NCBI RefSeq assembly: GCF_002902945.1 | Contig: NZ_CP026101.1 | Location: 1 to 64,000, forward strand | Direction of reading: 5' to 3' | Length of the DNA: 64,000 nt | DNA from: Paraburkholderia caribensis | GTDB lineage: Bacteria > Pseudomonadota > Gammaproteobacteria > Burkholderiales > Burkholderiaceae | Part shown: piece by piece, positions 16,495-23,894 of the stretch | Position numbering within the stretch: the stretch's first letter is position 1 | Layout: every line of letters starts with the position of its first letter | Notes under the pieces: generated by a model | Seen by the model: only the letters and a program-made list of their open reading frames with translations | What the model was told of the DNA's origin: nothing | Database searches by the model: none | Program-made: the position numbers and the translations under genes

Positions 16495-17649
16495 ATGCAG
16501 AGCGCTTTGCAAGCCCGCTCGAAGTTGCCGGACGTCGGCACGACGATTTTCACGGTGATCGGTCAACTGGCCGCCGAACACAATGCGCTGAACCTGTCAC
16601 AGGGCGCGCCGAATTTTTCGCCCGACGAAGCGCTCGTCGATGGTGTGACCAAAGCCATGCGCGCCGGTCACAACCAGTACGCGCCAATGGCGGGCATCGG
16701 CGCCTTGCGCGCAGCGCTGGCCGCGAAGGTCGAAACGCTGTACGGCGTGCACTACGATCCGTCGACGGAAGTGACCGTGATCGCCAGTGCCAGCGAAGGC
16801 CTGTATTCGACGATCAGCGCGCTCGTGCATCCCGGCGACGAGGTGATCTACTTCGAGCCGTCGTTCGACAGCTATGCGCCCATCGTGCGTCTGCAAGGCG
16901 CGAAGCCTATCCCGATCAAGCTGTCTTCCACCGACTTCCGCGTGAACTGGGATGAAGTGTCCGCGGCGATCACGCCGAAGACGCGGATGATCATCGTCAA
17001 CACGCCGCACAATCCGACCGCGACGATTTTCAGCGACGCCGATATCGAGCGCCTGAAGGCCGTCACGCGCAACACGGATATCGTGATTCTGTCCGACGAA
17101 GTGTATGAGCATGTCGTGTTCGACGACGCGAAGCATCACAGCATGGCGTGTCACCGCGAGCTGGCGGAACGCAGCGTGATCGTGTCGTCGTTCGGCAAGT
17201 CGTATCACGTGACGGGCTGGCGCGTCGGTTATTGCCTCGCGCCCGCTGCGCTGATGGACGAGATCCGCAAGGTCCATCAATTCATGGTGTTTTCCGCCGA
17301 CACGCCCATGCAGTACGCGTTCGTCGAAGCGCTGTCGAATCCCCAAAGCTATCTGGGCCTGTCTGCGTTCTATCAGCACAAGCGCGACCTGCTGGCGCGC
17401 GAGCTGAGCGAGTCGCGCTTCGAACTGTTGCCGAGCGAGGGCAGCTTCTTCATGCTTGCGCGTTTTCGCGGCTTCTCGGATGAAAGCGACAGCGACTTCG
17501 TGCTGCGCCTGATCCGCGATGCGAAGGTCGCGACCATTCCGCTGTCCGCGTTCTATACGGACGGCACGGATTCAGGCCTGATCCGGCTGAGCTTTTCGAA
17601 GGACGACGAGACGCTGATCGAAGGCGCGCGCCGTTTGCGTTCAATCTGA
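16495..17649 (+). CDS. PLP-dependent aminotransferase (methionine/glutamine type, YbdL-like)
   Basis: A 384-residue fold-type I aminotransferase. It has the class I/II layout: NLSQGAPNFSPDEAL near the N-terminus, YAPMAGIGALR, VTVIASASEGLYS, NTPHNPTATIFS, SDEVYEHVVFDD and the PLP-binding lysine in SSFGKSYHVTGWRVGY. The C-terminal R in LIRLSF binds the substrate carboxylate. This subgroup transaminates methionine, glutamine and related amino acids onto 2-oxo acids. The ATG at 16495 follows GAAGGAGGA. The nitrilase-fold gene starts 10 bp downstream, and the pair suggests coupled transamination and omega-amidase chemistry. Confidence 0.9.
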   Translation: MQSALQARSKLPDVGTTIFTVIGQLAAEHNALNLSQGAPNFSPDEALVDGVTKAMRAGHNQYAPMAGIGALRAALAAKVETLYGVHYDPSTEVTVIASASEGLYSTISALVHPGDEVIYFEPSFDSYAPIVRLQGAKPIPIKLSSTDFRVNWDEVSAAITPKTRMIIVNTPHNPTATIFSDADIERLKAVTRNTDIVILSDEVYEHVVFDDAKHHSMACHRELAERSVIVSSFGKSYHVTGWRVGYCLAPAALMDEIRKVHQFMVFSADTPMQYAFVEALSNPQSYLGLSAFYQHKRDLLARELSESRFELLPSEGSFFMLARFRGFSDESDSDFVLRLIRDAKVATIPLSAFYTDGTDSGLIRLSFSKDDETLIEGARRLRSI

Positions 17650-17659
17650 GGGACACGCG

Positions 17660-18502
17660 ATGATGCAGGAATCGATCAAGGCAGCCGTGGTGCAGATGAG
17701 CAGCAGCGCGGACGTCGAGCAGAATCTCGGTGAAGCGCGTCGCTGGGCGCATCAGGCCGCGCGCGATGGCGCCACGCTCATCTGCTTGCCCGAATACTTT
17801 TGCTGGATCGGCGATGACGAAATGCAGCGTGTGGCCCTTGCCGAAGCATTCGGCGATGGTCCGATCCAACAGGCGCTTTCCGAACTCGCGCGCGAGACGG
17901 GTGCGTGGCTGATCGGCGGCACGGTGCCGATCCGGCCGTCGCATGGCTCGCAGGCCGGCACGCATGCGTACAACACGTCGCTCGTGTTCGATCCATCGGG
18001 ACGATGCTCGGCGCGCTACGACAAGATCCATCTGTTCAGCTTCAACCAGGGCGCCGAGCAGCACGCGGAAGGCGACACGATGGTGGGCGGCGACAGCATC
18101 GGCACGGCGCAAGGTCCGTTCGGCACGTTGCGTCTGTCGGTGTGCTACGACTTGCGCTTTCCCGAGCTGTATCGCGCGGAACCCGCTGCCGATGTGATCG
18201 CCGTGCCCGCCGCTTTCACGTACACCACAGGTCTCGCGCATTGGGAACTGCTGCTGCGCGCGCGAGCCGTCGAGAACCAGGCGTTCGTGCTCGCGTCCGG
18301 CCAGTGCGGCACGCATTCGAATGGCTGGCGGACTTTTGGCCACAGTATGATCGTCGGGCCGTGGGGCGAAGTGCTCGCGCGGCATGACGACGAACCCGGC
18401 ATCGCACTCGCGACGCTGACACAAAGCGCGCTCGACGAAGCGCGCAACCGCTTGCCGGTGCTCACGCATCGGCGCATCGCCACGCCGTCGAACGTGCGTT
18501 GA
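17660..18502 (+). CDS. Nitrilase-fold hydrolase, probable omega-amidase
   Basis: A 280-residue carbon-nitrogen hydrolase. The catalytic triad is visible: Glu in LICLPEYFC, Lys in RYDKIHLFS and Cys in LSVCYDLRFPELYR. The 'YDKIHLF...CYDLRFPELYR' pattern belongs to the Nit1/Nit2 branch, which includes omega-amidases hydrolysing 2-oxoglutaramate or 2-oxosuccinamate, and deaminated-glutathione amidases. Its start 10 bp after the aminotransferase stop argues for the first role: the aminotransferase would make an omega-amide oxo acid that this enzyme removes. Two adjacent ATG codons (17660, 17663) are possible starts, preceded by GAGGGA. Confidence 0.88.
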   Translation: MMQESIKAAVVQMSSSADVEQNLGEARRWAHQAARDGATLICLPEYFCWIGDDEMQRVALAEAFGDGPIQQALSELARETGAWLIGGTVPIRPSHGSQAGTHAYNTSLVFDPSGRCSARYDKIHLFSFNQGAEQHAEGDTMVGGDSIGTAQGPFGTLRLSVCYDLRFPELYRAEPAADVIAVPAAFTYTTGLAHWELLLRARAVENQAFVLASGQCGTHSNGWRTFGHSMIVGPWGEVLARHDDEPGIALATLTQSALDEARNRLPVLTHRRIATPSNVR

Positions 18503-18534
18503 ACCGCATTGAACATAAGGGGAAGGAGATCGAT

Positions 18535-19326
18535 ATGAAGCTTGTGAAGAATCTGCTGATGCTGGCGTGCGCGTTCGCATCGGTGGCGACGGCATCGGCG
18601 ATGGCCGCCGATGCGACGTCGCTGCGCTACGGCCTCGAGGCCCAATATCCGCCGTTCGAATCGAAGGGCTCGAATGGCGAGCTGCAGGGCTTCGATATCG
18701 ATATCGGCAATGCGGTCTGCAAGACGGCGAACCTCAAATGCAGCTGGGTCGAAACGTCGTTCGACGGCTTGATCCCCGCGTTGCAGGGCCGCAAGTTCGA
18801 CGCGATCAACTCGGCGATGAACGCAACGGAAAAGCGCCGTCAGGCAATCGACTTCACCAACGTGATCTACCGCGTGCCGACGCAACTGATCGCGCGCAAG
18901 GATAGCGGGCTGCAACCGACGCCCGAGTCCCTGAAAGGCAAGCGCGTCGGCGTGTTGCAGGCGTCGATCCAGGAAACGTATGCGAAGGCGCATTGGGAAA
19001 ACGCTGGCGTCACCGTCGTGCCGTATCAGGACCAGAACCAGGTGTACGCGGATCTCGTCGCTGGCCGGCTCGACGCGACGCTGGTGCTCGCGCCGGCGGG
19101 TCAGGCGGGCTTCCTGTCGCGTCCTGACGGCAAGGACTTCGCGTTCGTCGGTCAGGCGGTGCGCGACGACAAGATTCTCGGCAGCGGCGTGGCGTTCGGC
19201 ATTCGCAAGGGTGACACGGCGCTGCGCAATCAGTTGAATGCGGCCATCTCCAAAGTGCAGGCGGATGGCACGGTCAAGACGCTCGCGGAAAAATACTTCG
19301 GCAATATCGACGTTTCGGCCAAGTAA
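18535..19326 (+). CDS. Periplasmic amino-acid-binding protein (family 3)
   Basis: A 263-residue extracellular solute-binding protein of the HisJ/ArgT type. The first 24 residues form a signal peptide (MKLVKNLLM, hydrophobic core, then ASAMA-A). The mature part has LRYGLEAQYPPFESKGSNGELQGFDIDIG and LIPALQGRKFDAINSAMNATEKR, typical for polar and basic amino acid binding, and ends KTLAEKYFGNIDV. The ATG has AAGGAG upstream. No permease or ATPase gene is adjacent, so it must use components encoded elsewhere. It follows the amidase gene by 32 bp and may belong to that transcript. Confidence 0.9.
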   Translation: MKLVKNLLMLACAFASVATASAMAADATSLRYGLEAQYPPFESKGSNGELQGFDIDIGNAVCKTANLKCSWVETSFDGLIPALQGRKFDAINSAMNATEKRRQAIDFTNVIYRVPTQLIARKDSGLQPTPESLKGKRVGVLQASIQETYAKAHWENAGVTVVPYQDQNQVYADLVAGRLDATLVLAPAGQAGFLSRPDGKDFAFVGQAVRDDKILGSGVAFGIRKGDTALRNQLNAAISKVQADGTVKTLAEKYFGNIDVSAK

Positions 19327-19345
19327 GCACCTTGCTGCATCGCGC

Positions 19346-19382
19346 AACGCGCCGCATGGCTCACGTCATGCGGCGCGTTTCT
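19346..19382 (+). terminator. Terminator after the binding-protein gene
   Basis: Perfect 13-bp arms AACGCGCCGCATG (19346-19358) and CATGCGGCGCGTT (19367-19379) with an 8-nt loop, followed by a short T-rich stretch. Confidence 0.8.
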
Positions 19383-19422
19383 CTTTGCGTAACGTCTGAT
19401 GAATGAATCGTCGATAGCGGAT

Positions 19423-19450
19423 GGAATAAAGCCTGCAAAGCTCCTGTTAG
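19423..19450 (+). promoter_or_regulatory. Candidate ECF-type promoter of the first anti-sigma gene
   Basis: GGAATAAA at 19423-19430 and TGTTAG at 19445-19450, spacing 14 nt between the blocks. The same GGAATAAA block occurs before the neighbouring sigma gene. Confidence 0.45.
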
Positions 19451-19486
19451 CGCAGCAAGAGCCCGATATTTGCACGACCGACGATC

Positions 19487-20224
19487 ATGTCCCGCCCCCA
19501 TCCACCTTCCGATACGCCGCTTACCGAAGCGGACATGCAGGCATTTGCCGACGGCAATCTGCCGCCGGATCGGGCCGCGCGCGTAAGGAAGTATCTGGGC
19601 GCGCGCCCCGGGGAGGCCGACCGGATCGCGTTCTATCGGCAGTTGAACATGCAGATGCGCAGCGCGTTTGAAGGCGCGCTTCCGCAAGGTTTTCAGGCAC
19701 ATGATGGCGAACGTAAGCGGACCATCGAAATCCCGTCAGCGATGCGCAGGTTCTTCGTGCGGCGCATCGGCGTCGCGTTGCTGGGCATCGTGCTGATGGT
19801 TTTGTCCGCGACCGGCTGGTTTTTTGCGGCGCGCGTGTCGCCGGAAATGCTCGACGCCGCGGCTGTCATGGCGTTGATGCGCGATTCCGGGCAGCGAGCC
19901 GGTGCTGCACCCGAGGCTGCACTTTACGATCCGCACTCGGTCGATCTGGCGCCTTTAGGGCTAAAGCTGGTTGCGACGAAAACGCGTCATCCGAACGCGT
20001 TGGCGAGCATCGACGTACTGGATTACCGCAATGCCGATGGCGAAGCTGTCGTGCTGCTGTCGGCTCCGGCACCATTCGCAACGGACCAGCCGCACTGGGC
20101 GGCGCAGCGCATCGGCGAGGTGCGGTTATTGTCGTGGACGGTGAAGGGCCGGCGCTATGTGCTTGCCGGAAAGGCCAAGACTCACGGTCTGATGCGCGCC
20201 GCTGACGCGCTGACGATCCGTTAG
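19487..20224 (+). CDS. Anti-sigma factor-like membrane protein
   Basis: A 245-residue protein paralogous to the anti-sigma factor encoded at 20884. The cytoplasmic N-terminus (LTEADMQAFADGNLPPDRAARVRKYL...ADRIAFYRQLNMQMR) resembles an anti-sigma domain without the zinc-binding HxxxCxxC motif. One transmembrane helix lies at about 90-112 (IGVALLGIVLMVLSATGWFFAA), and the C-terminal 130 residues would be periplasmic. Its C-terminal part aligns with that of the second anti-sigma protein (DYRNADGEAVVLL versus MYHNANGERVTLC). It is separated from the sigma gene by 144 bp containing a second copy of the same promoter element. Confidence 0.75.
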   Translation: MSRPHPPSDTPLTEADMQAFADGNLPPDRAARVRKYLGARPGEADRIAFYRQLNMQMRSAFEGALPQGFQAHDGERKRTIEIPSAMRRFFVRRIGVALLGIVLMVLSATGWFFAARVSPEMLDAAAVMALMRDSGQRAGAAPEAALYDPHSVDLAPLGLKLVATKTRHPNALASIDVLDYRNADGEAVVLLSAPAPFATDQPHWAAQRIGEVRLLSWTVKGRRYVLAGKAKTHGLMRAADALTIR

Positions 20225-20278
20225 CCAATGCACGGCTTGTCGATTCGCACGTGATTTTGCGGTTTCCGCGAAACAAGC

Positions 20279-20306
20279 GGAATAAAATGCAGCAGGTTGT
20301 GTTCTC
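20279..20306 (+). promoter_or_regulatory. Candidate autoregulated promoter of the ECF sigma gene
   Basis: GGAATAAA at 20279-20286 and TGTTCT at 20300-20305, 13 nt between blocks, about 63 bp before the sigma ATG. It matches the element at 19423. Confidence 0.5.
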
Positions 20307-20368
20307 TGCTTCAAGAGGCGACGCGCGCGGCGAAATGCGCGCCACGCGATATTCGATGGGTAGAGTAA

Positions 20369-20887
20369 ATGGACATCCGTAACGAGTTGATGGACCACGT
20401 GCCGCGATTGCGCCGCTATGCGCGCGCGCTGATCAGCAATCGCGATCTCGCGGACGATCTCGTGCAGGACACGCTCGAACGCGCGCTCACGCGAACGAAG
20501 ATGTTCGAGGCGGGAACCGATCTGCGTGCATGGCTGTTCACGATCATGCACAACGTGTTCGTCAATCAGGTGCGCAAGTCGTCGGCGCGCGCCGTTCACG
20601 TTTCGGTGGATGACGAGAGCATTGTCGAAAGCGAATTTGCGGTGTCGGGCGAGCAGGCGCGCTCGCTCGAAGTGCGCGATCTCGATTTCGCGTTGCAGCG
20701 GTTGCCTGCTGATCAGCGCGAAGTCGTCTTGCTGGTCGGGTTAGAGGAAATGAGTTACGCCGAAGTTGCGATTGCGCTCGACATCCCCGTCGGTACGGTG
20801 ATGTCGCGGCTCTCGCGTGGACGCGAGCGCTTGCGCGCATTGATGGCGGGCGCACAGCCCGGCGCGAAACTGAAGGTGGTGCGATGA
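20369..20887 (+). CDS. ECF RNA polymerase sigma factor
   Basis: A 172-residue group IV sigma factor with region 2 (LMDHVPRLRRYARALI, DLADDLVQDTLERAL for the -10 interaction, AWLFTIMHNVFVNQVRK) and region 4 (LQRLPADQREVVLLVGLEEMSYAEVAIALDIPVGTVMSRLSRGRERLRAL). The signal it answers is not evident. The next gene, an anti-sigma factor, overlaps its stop by 4 bases (ATGA), the classical arrangement for stoichiometric co-synthesis. The upstream element GGAAT-N16-TGTTC is the kind of -35/-10 pair ECF factors recognise, suggesting autoregulation. Confidence 0.94.
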   Translation: MDIRNELMDHVPRLRRYARALISNRDLADDLVQDTLERALTRTKMFEAGTDLRAWLFTIMHNVFVNQVRKSSARAVHVSVDDESIVESEFAVSGEQARSLEVRDLDFALQRLPADQREVVLLVGLEEMSYAEVAIALDIPVGTVMSRLSRGRERLRALMAGAQPGAKLKVVR

Positions 20888-21717
20888 GCGATCAACAGAC
20901 TCCCATCAGCGAAGAAGACATTCATGCGTACGTGGACGGCACGCTGTCCGACGAGCGCCGAGAAGAGGTGGAGCGCGCGATCGAACTGAATCCCGCGCTG
21001 GCGGCGCGCGTCAGCGATTACTTTTCGCTGAACAATATGTTCCATGAGCGCTATGACCGCGTGCTGAACGAGCCCGTGCCTGCGCGTTTGCGTATGCCGC
21101 AGAAGCGTCGCTGGCTCAGCGCGGCGAACTGGCCGCAGTTTGCGGGTATGGCGGCGGCGCTGGTGCTGGGCATCGGCATTGGCGTCGGTACGAACATCGG
21201 CAAGGATGTGGCTGCGCCGTCGGCTGTGACGTCATCGGGAATGTCGAACACGCGGCCCGTCAGTGCGGATGCTTCTGAAGTGTTCGCGCGGAAGGCGGCG
21301 TTGGCGCACGTCGTGTACATGCCTAGCGTCAATCGTCCCGAGCAGATCGGCCAGGACCACGAGCAGGACTTCGTGCAGTACCTCGCGAACAAGCTCGGCA
21401 CCGATGTGCATCCGCCGATGCTTACGAAAAGTGGATTCGAGCTCGCGGGCGGCCGCATCTTGCCCGGTGACGACGGGCCTGTTGCGCAGTTCATGTATCA
21501 CAACGCGAACGGCGAGCGCGTGACGCTTTGTATTTCTCATCGCAAGGTGAATGCGAATACGACGGCGTTCAAGCTCTATCAGGAAGGGCCGGTGAATGTG
21601 TTTTACTGGGTTGACGGTGATTTTGGCTATGCGGTGTCGGGCGGTATCGATCGCAAGGTGATGCTGCAGATTGCGCACGATGTGTATGCGCAGTTGACAG
21701 GCGCGACGCCGGGTTAA
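20884..21717 (+). CDS. Anti-sigma factor, membrane-anchored
   Basis: A 277-residue partner of the ECF sigma factor, starting within the sigma stop codon. The N-terminal cytoplasmic domain (ISEEDIHAYVDGTLSDERREEVERAIELNPALAARV) is an anti-sigma domain lacking the zinc motif. A single transmembrane segment follows at about 82-104 (FAGMAAALVLGIGIGVGTNIG), then a periplasmic domain of about 170 residues. Its periplasmic part shares a pattern with the protein at 19487, so the two arose by duplication. A strong terminator follows. Confidence 0.9.
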   Translation: MSDQQTPISEEDIHAYVDGTLSDERREEVERAIELNPALAARVSDYFSLNNMFHERYDRVLNEPVPARLRMPQKRRWLSAANWPQFAGMAAALVLGIGIGVGTNIGKDVAAPSAVTSSGMSNTRPVSADASEVFARKAALAHVVYMPSVNRPEQIGQDHEQDFVQYLANKLGTDVHPPMLTKSGFELAGGRILPGDDGPVAQFMYHNANGERVTLCISHRKVNANTTAFKLYQEGPVNVFYWVDGDFGYAVSGGIDRKVMLQIAHDVYAQLTGATPG

Positions 21718-21740
21718 TGCTTTTTTGTGCTCGGGCGTGG

Positions 21741-21770
21741 ACGGCCGCATCTCTGGATGCGGCCGTTTTT
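21741..21770 (+). terminator. Terminator after the sigma/anti-sigma operon
   Basis: Perfect 11-bp arms ACGGCCGCATC (21741-21751) and GATGCGGCCGT (21756-21766), loop TCTG, followed by TTTTT. Confidence 0.92.
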
Positions 21771-21821
21771 GTTTTCGTTCAATGATTAGACATCCATATT
21801 TATTTTTTTGGCTTGCAGGCG

Positions 21822-21848
21822 GGAATAGATTGCGGCGTCGCGTGGTTC
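21822..21848 (+). promoter_or_regulatory. Possible third copy of the ECF promoter element
   Basis: GGAATAGA at 21822-21829 and TGGTTC at 21843-21848, 13 nt apart, upstream of the DUF4148 gene. It matches the sites at 19423 and 20279 with changes in both blocks. Confidence 0.35.
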
Positions 21849-21886
21849 GTCATTGTGCGTACCGCACGTTTTCAAAGGAGTTGGAA

Positions 21887-22156
21887 ATGAAGATGCTCGC
21901 ATTGCTGGCCGTCTCCGTCGCTGCACTCGGTTCGACGAATGTCTTCGCGCAAGGCAAGACCCGCGCAGAGGTGTATCAGGAGTTGATCGAGGCGCAACAG
22001 AATGGCTTGAACTTCGTCACGGACGCTTCGTATCCCGATGTCAACCCGGCGTTTCAAGGCACGGTCGACTATTTGAAGAAGCAGGCGCTCGCCAAAGCGG
22101 AACGCGCGAACAAGATGGCCAAGGCGGCTTCGGATGCGGCCGTGCCTGGGAATTGA
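21887..22156 (+). CDS. DUF4148 small exported protein
   Basis: An 89-residue protein of the DUF4148 family, abundant in Burkholderiaceae and of unknown function. A signal peptide covers about residues 1-21 (MKMLALLAVSVAALGSTNVFA, cut before QGKTRAEV). The mature part starts with the characteristic KTRAEVYQELIEAQQNGL and ends in a lysine- and alanine-rich helix. The ATG at 21887 is preceded by AAAGGAG. A GGAAT-N16-TGGTT element upstream resembles those in the preceding sigma/anti-sigma cluster, so it might belong to that regulon. Confidence 0.85.
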   Translation: MKMLALLAVSVAALGSTNVFAQGKTRAEVYQELIEAQQNGLNFVTDASYPDVNPAFQGTVDYLKKQALAKAERANKMAKAASDAAVPGN

Positions 22157-22188
22157 AGACGTTGGGCGCGCGGCGGCGCTGGGGAAAA

Positions 22189-22223
22189 CAAAAAGGCCGG
22201 TCAGCTTTCGCTTGACCGGCCTT
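22189..22223 (-). terminator. Terminator of the tRNA-Lys transcript
   Basis: Arms AAGGCCGGTCA (22193-22203) and TGACCGGCCTT (22213-22223) with a 9-nt loop. On the minus strand the hairpin is followed by TTTTTG. Confidence 0.85.
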
Positions 22224-22232
22224 CGAATTCTT

Positions 22233-22308
22233 TGGTGGGGCGTGAGTGACTCGAACACTCGACCTACGGATTAAGAGTCCGCTGCTCTACCAACTGAGCT
22301 AACGCCCC
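22233..22308 (-). tRNA. tRNA-Lys (anticodon CTT)
   Basis: A 76-nt cloverleaf on the minus strand with acceptor stem GGGGCGT/ACGCCCC, D-arm GCTC-AGTTGGTA-GAGC, anticodon loop CTCTTAA and T-arm GAGTG-TTCGAGT-CACTC. The 3' CCA is encoded. Confidence 0.98.
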
Positions 22309-22321
22309 CAACAGAAGCGAA

Positions 22322-22350
22322 ATTATGCAGGAGTTTTTCTTGCTTGGCAA
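22322..22350 (-). promoter_or_regulatory. Sigma-70 promoter of tRNA-Lys
   Basis: On the minus strand TTGCCA (22350-22345), 17-nt spacer, CATAAT (22327-22322), ending 13 bp before the tRNA 5' end. Confidence 0.8.
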
Positions 22351-22516
22351 GTGCATCTCGCCATTTTCTTAAAAAAAGATTCGGCACCAGTCTCCCCAGA
22401 CAGAACCGAACCGCCAGAATCCACCGAAAGCACCATCGAAGCGCACGGGCGTTCGTCCCGGTATCATGTCGCGACACCTTGCCTCGCGGCCTTCCGCGCG
22501 GCCTCAACGGGAAATC

Positions 22517-22924
22517 ATGATGGACGAAACCGAAGTCCGTGAACTGCTGGATCGTGTGCTCGCGCCATGGGTACGCGCGTTGTCGCTCACGCCCGTCAAA
22601 GTCGACGATGAAAGCGCGACGCTGCGCTTGCCCTTTTCCGGCGAGCTTCGCCACAGCGGCGGCGTGATCTGCGGTCAGGTCTTCATGGCAGCCGCCGATA
22701 CGGCGATGGTCGTCGCCATCTCAGCGGCGCTCGGCGGGTTCAAACCAATGACCACCGTGTCGCTGAATATCAGCTTCATGCGGGCCGTTCGCAAAGGCGA
22801 CGTGGTGATCACCGCGCGCGTGCTGCGCATGGGCCGCAATCTGGTGTTCGGCGAAGTCGAACTGACCGACGACGACGGCAAGATGGCCGTTCACGCCACC
22901 ACCACTTACGCGCTGCTCAACTAA
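22517..22924 (+). CDS. PaaI-type hotdog-fold thioesterase
   Basis: A 135-residue acyl-CoA thioesterase-like protein of the PaaI/YbgC superfamily. The signature GGVICGQVFMAAADTAMVVAIS carries the helix residues that form the active site (HSGGVICGQ...D), followed by TTVSLNISFMRAVRKGDVVITARVLRMGRN. The substrate cannot be named. The ATG at 22517 is followed directly by a second ATG at 22520; either is possible. The patatin gene follows after 54 bp on the same strand and may be co-transcribed. Confidence 0.88.
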   Translation: MMDETEVRELLDRVLAPWVRALSLTPVKVDDESATLRLPFSGELRHSGGVICGQVFMAAADTAMVVAISAALGGFKPMTTVSLNISFMRAVRKGDVVITARVLRMGRNLVFGEVELTDDDGKMAVHATTTYALLN

Positions 22925-22978
22925 GCGCGCGTTCGTCGACGGCGCGAACGGCGCCGTAGCAATCGAAGGAAGCAACGG

Positions 22979-23845
22979 ATGTTCGATCAGGTCGTATTCG
23001 CAGGCGGCGGCAATCGCTGTTGGTGGCAAGCAGGATTCTGGGATGTAATCCAGCCGGAACTGGCTATCAAGCCGCGCGTGATCACGGGCATTTCCGCGGG
23101 CGCGGCCACGGCCTGCATGCTGTACACGCGCGACGCCGATTGGGTGATGCGCTATTACGAGACCGCCCTGCGCAACAACACGAAGAACGCGTACTGGGGC
23201 AATCTGCTGCGCGGCGAATCGGTGTTTCCACACTACCGGATCTACCGGCAGGCGCTGCTCGATATCTACGGCGAAAAGTTTGCGCAACTGGCGAAGGCGC
23301 CGGAAATCCGCATCGGCGTGTCGCACGTGCCGCGCTGGCTGGGCGCGCGCAGCGCCGTCGCGGCCGGGCTGATTGCCTACAACATCGAAAAATACATCCG
23401 CAAGACGCTGCATCCGACGCTCGGCCAGTCGTTAGGCTTTCATCCGGAATTCGTCCGCGCGCAGGATTGCGCGAGCGTCGAAGAACTCGCCGACCTGATC
23501 CTCCAGTCATCGTGTACACCGCCGTTCACGCCTGTCCTGCGGCGCAACGGGCGTCCCGTGCTGGATGGCGGGATGGTCGACAATGTGCCCGTCGGCGCGC
23601 TCGATCCGGCGCCCGGCAATGTGCTGGTGATGGTGACGCGTATCTATCCGCGTCCGCAGATGTTCGTGGTGCCGCACGGCACGCAACAGCGGCTGTACGT
23701 GCAGCCGTCGCGCAAAGTACCGATTTCGAGCTGGGACTACACGAGCCCGTCGCAGATGCAGCACGCTTACAACCTCGGCCGTGTGGACGGCGAGCAGTTT
23801 CTACAACGCGTGCCTGAACTACTCGACGCCGCCGCGCACGACTGA
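22979..23845 (+). CDS. Patatin-like phospholipase
   Basis: A 288-residue protein of the patatin family (acyl hydrolases with a Ser-Asp dyad). The oxyanion loop FAGGGNRCWW is near the N-terminus, the nucleophile Ser lies in GISAG near residue 40 (VITGISAGAATACM), and the catalytic Asp lies in LDGGMVDNVPVG near residue 200. No signal peptide or membrane segment is evident, so it probably acts in the cytosol or at the inner-membrane face. It converges on the dehydrogenase gene at 23895. Confidence 0.88.
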   Translation: MFDQVVFAGGGNRCWWQAGFWDVIQPELAIKPRVITGISAGAATACMLYTRDADWVMRYYETALRNNTKNAYWGNLLRGESVFPHYRIYRQALLDIYGEKFAQLAKAPEIRIGVSHVPRWLGARSAVAAGLIAYNIEKYIRKTLHPTLGQSLGFHPEFVRAQDCASVEELADLILQSSCTPPFTPVLRRNGRPVLDGGMVDNVPVGALDPAPGNVLVMVTRIYPRPQMFVVPHGTQQRLYVQPSRKVPISSWDYTSPSQMQHAYNLGRVDGEQFLQRVPELLDAAAHD

Positions 23846-23864
23846 AACGCGTACTTAACGGCGC

Positions 23865-23883
23865 TGCGGCCCGCGCAGGGCCG
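23865..23883. terminator. Weak hairpin between convergent genes
   Basis: GCGGCCC (23865-23871) and GGGCCGC (23877-23883) around a 5-nt loop, no T run. A terminator role is only suggested by its position. Confidence 0.35.
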
Positions 23884-23894
23884 CGCACTCTCAC

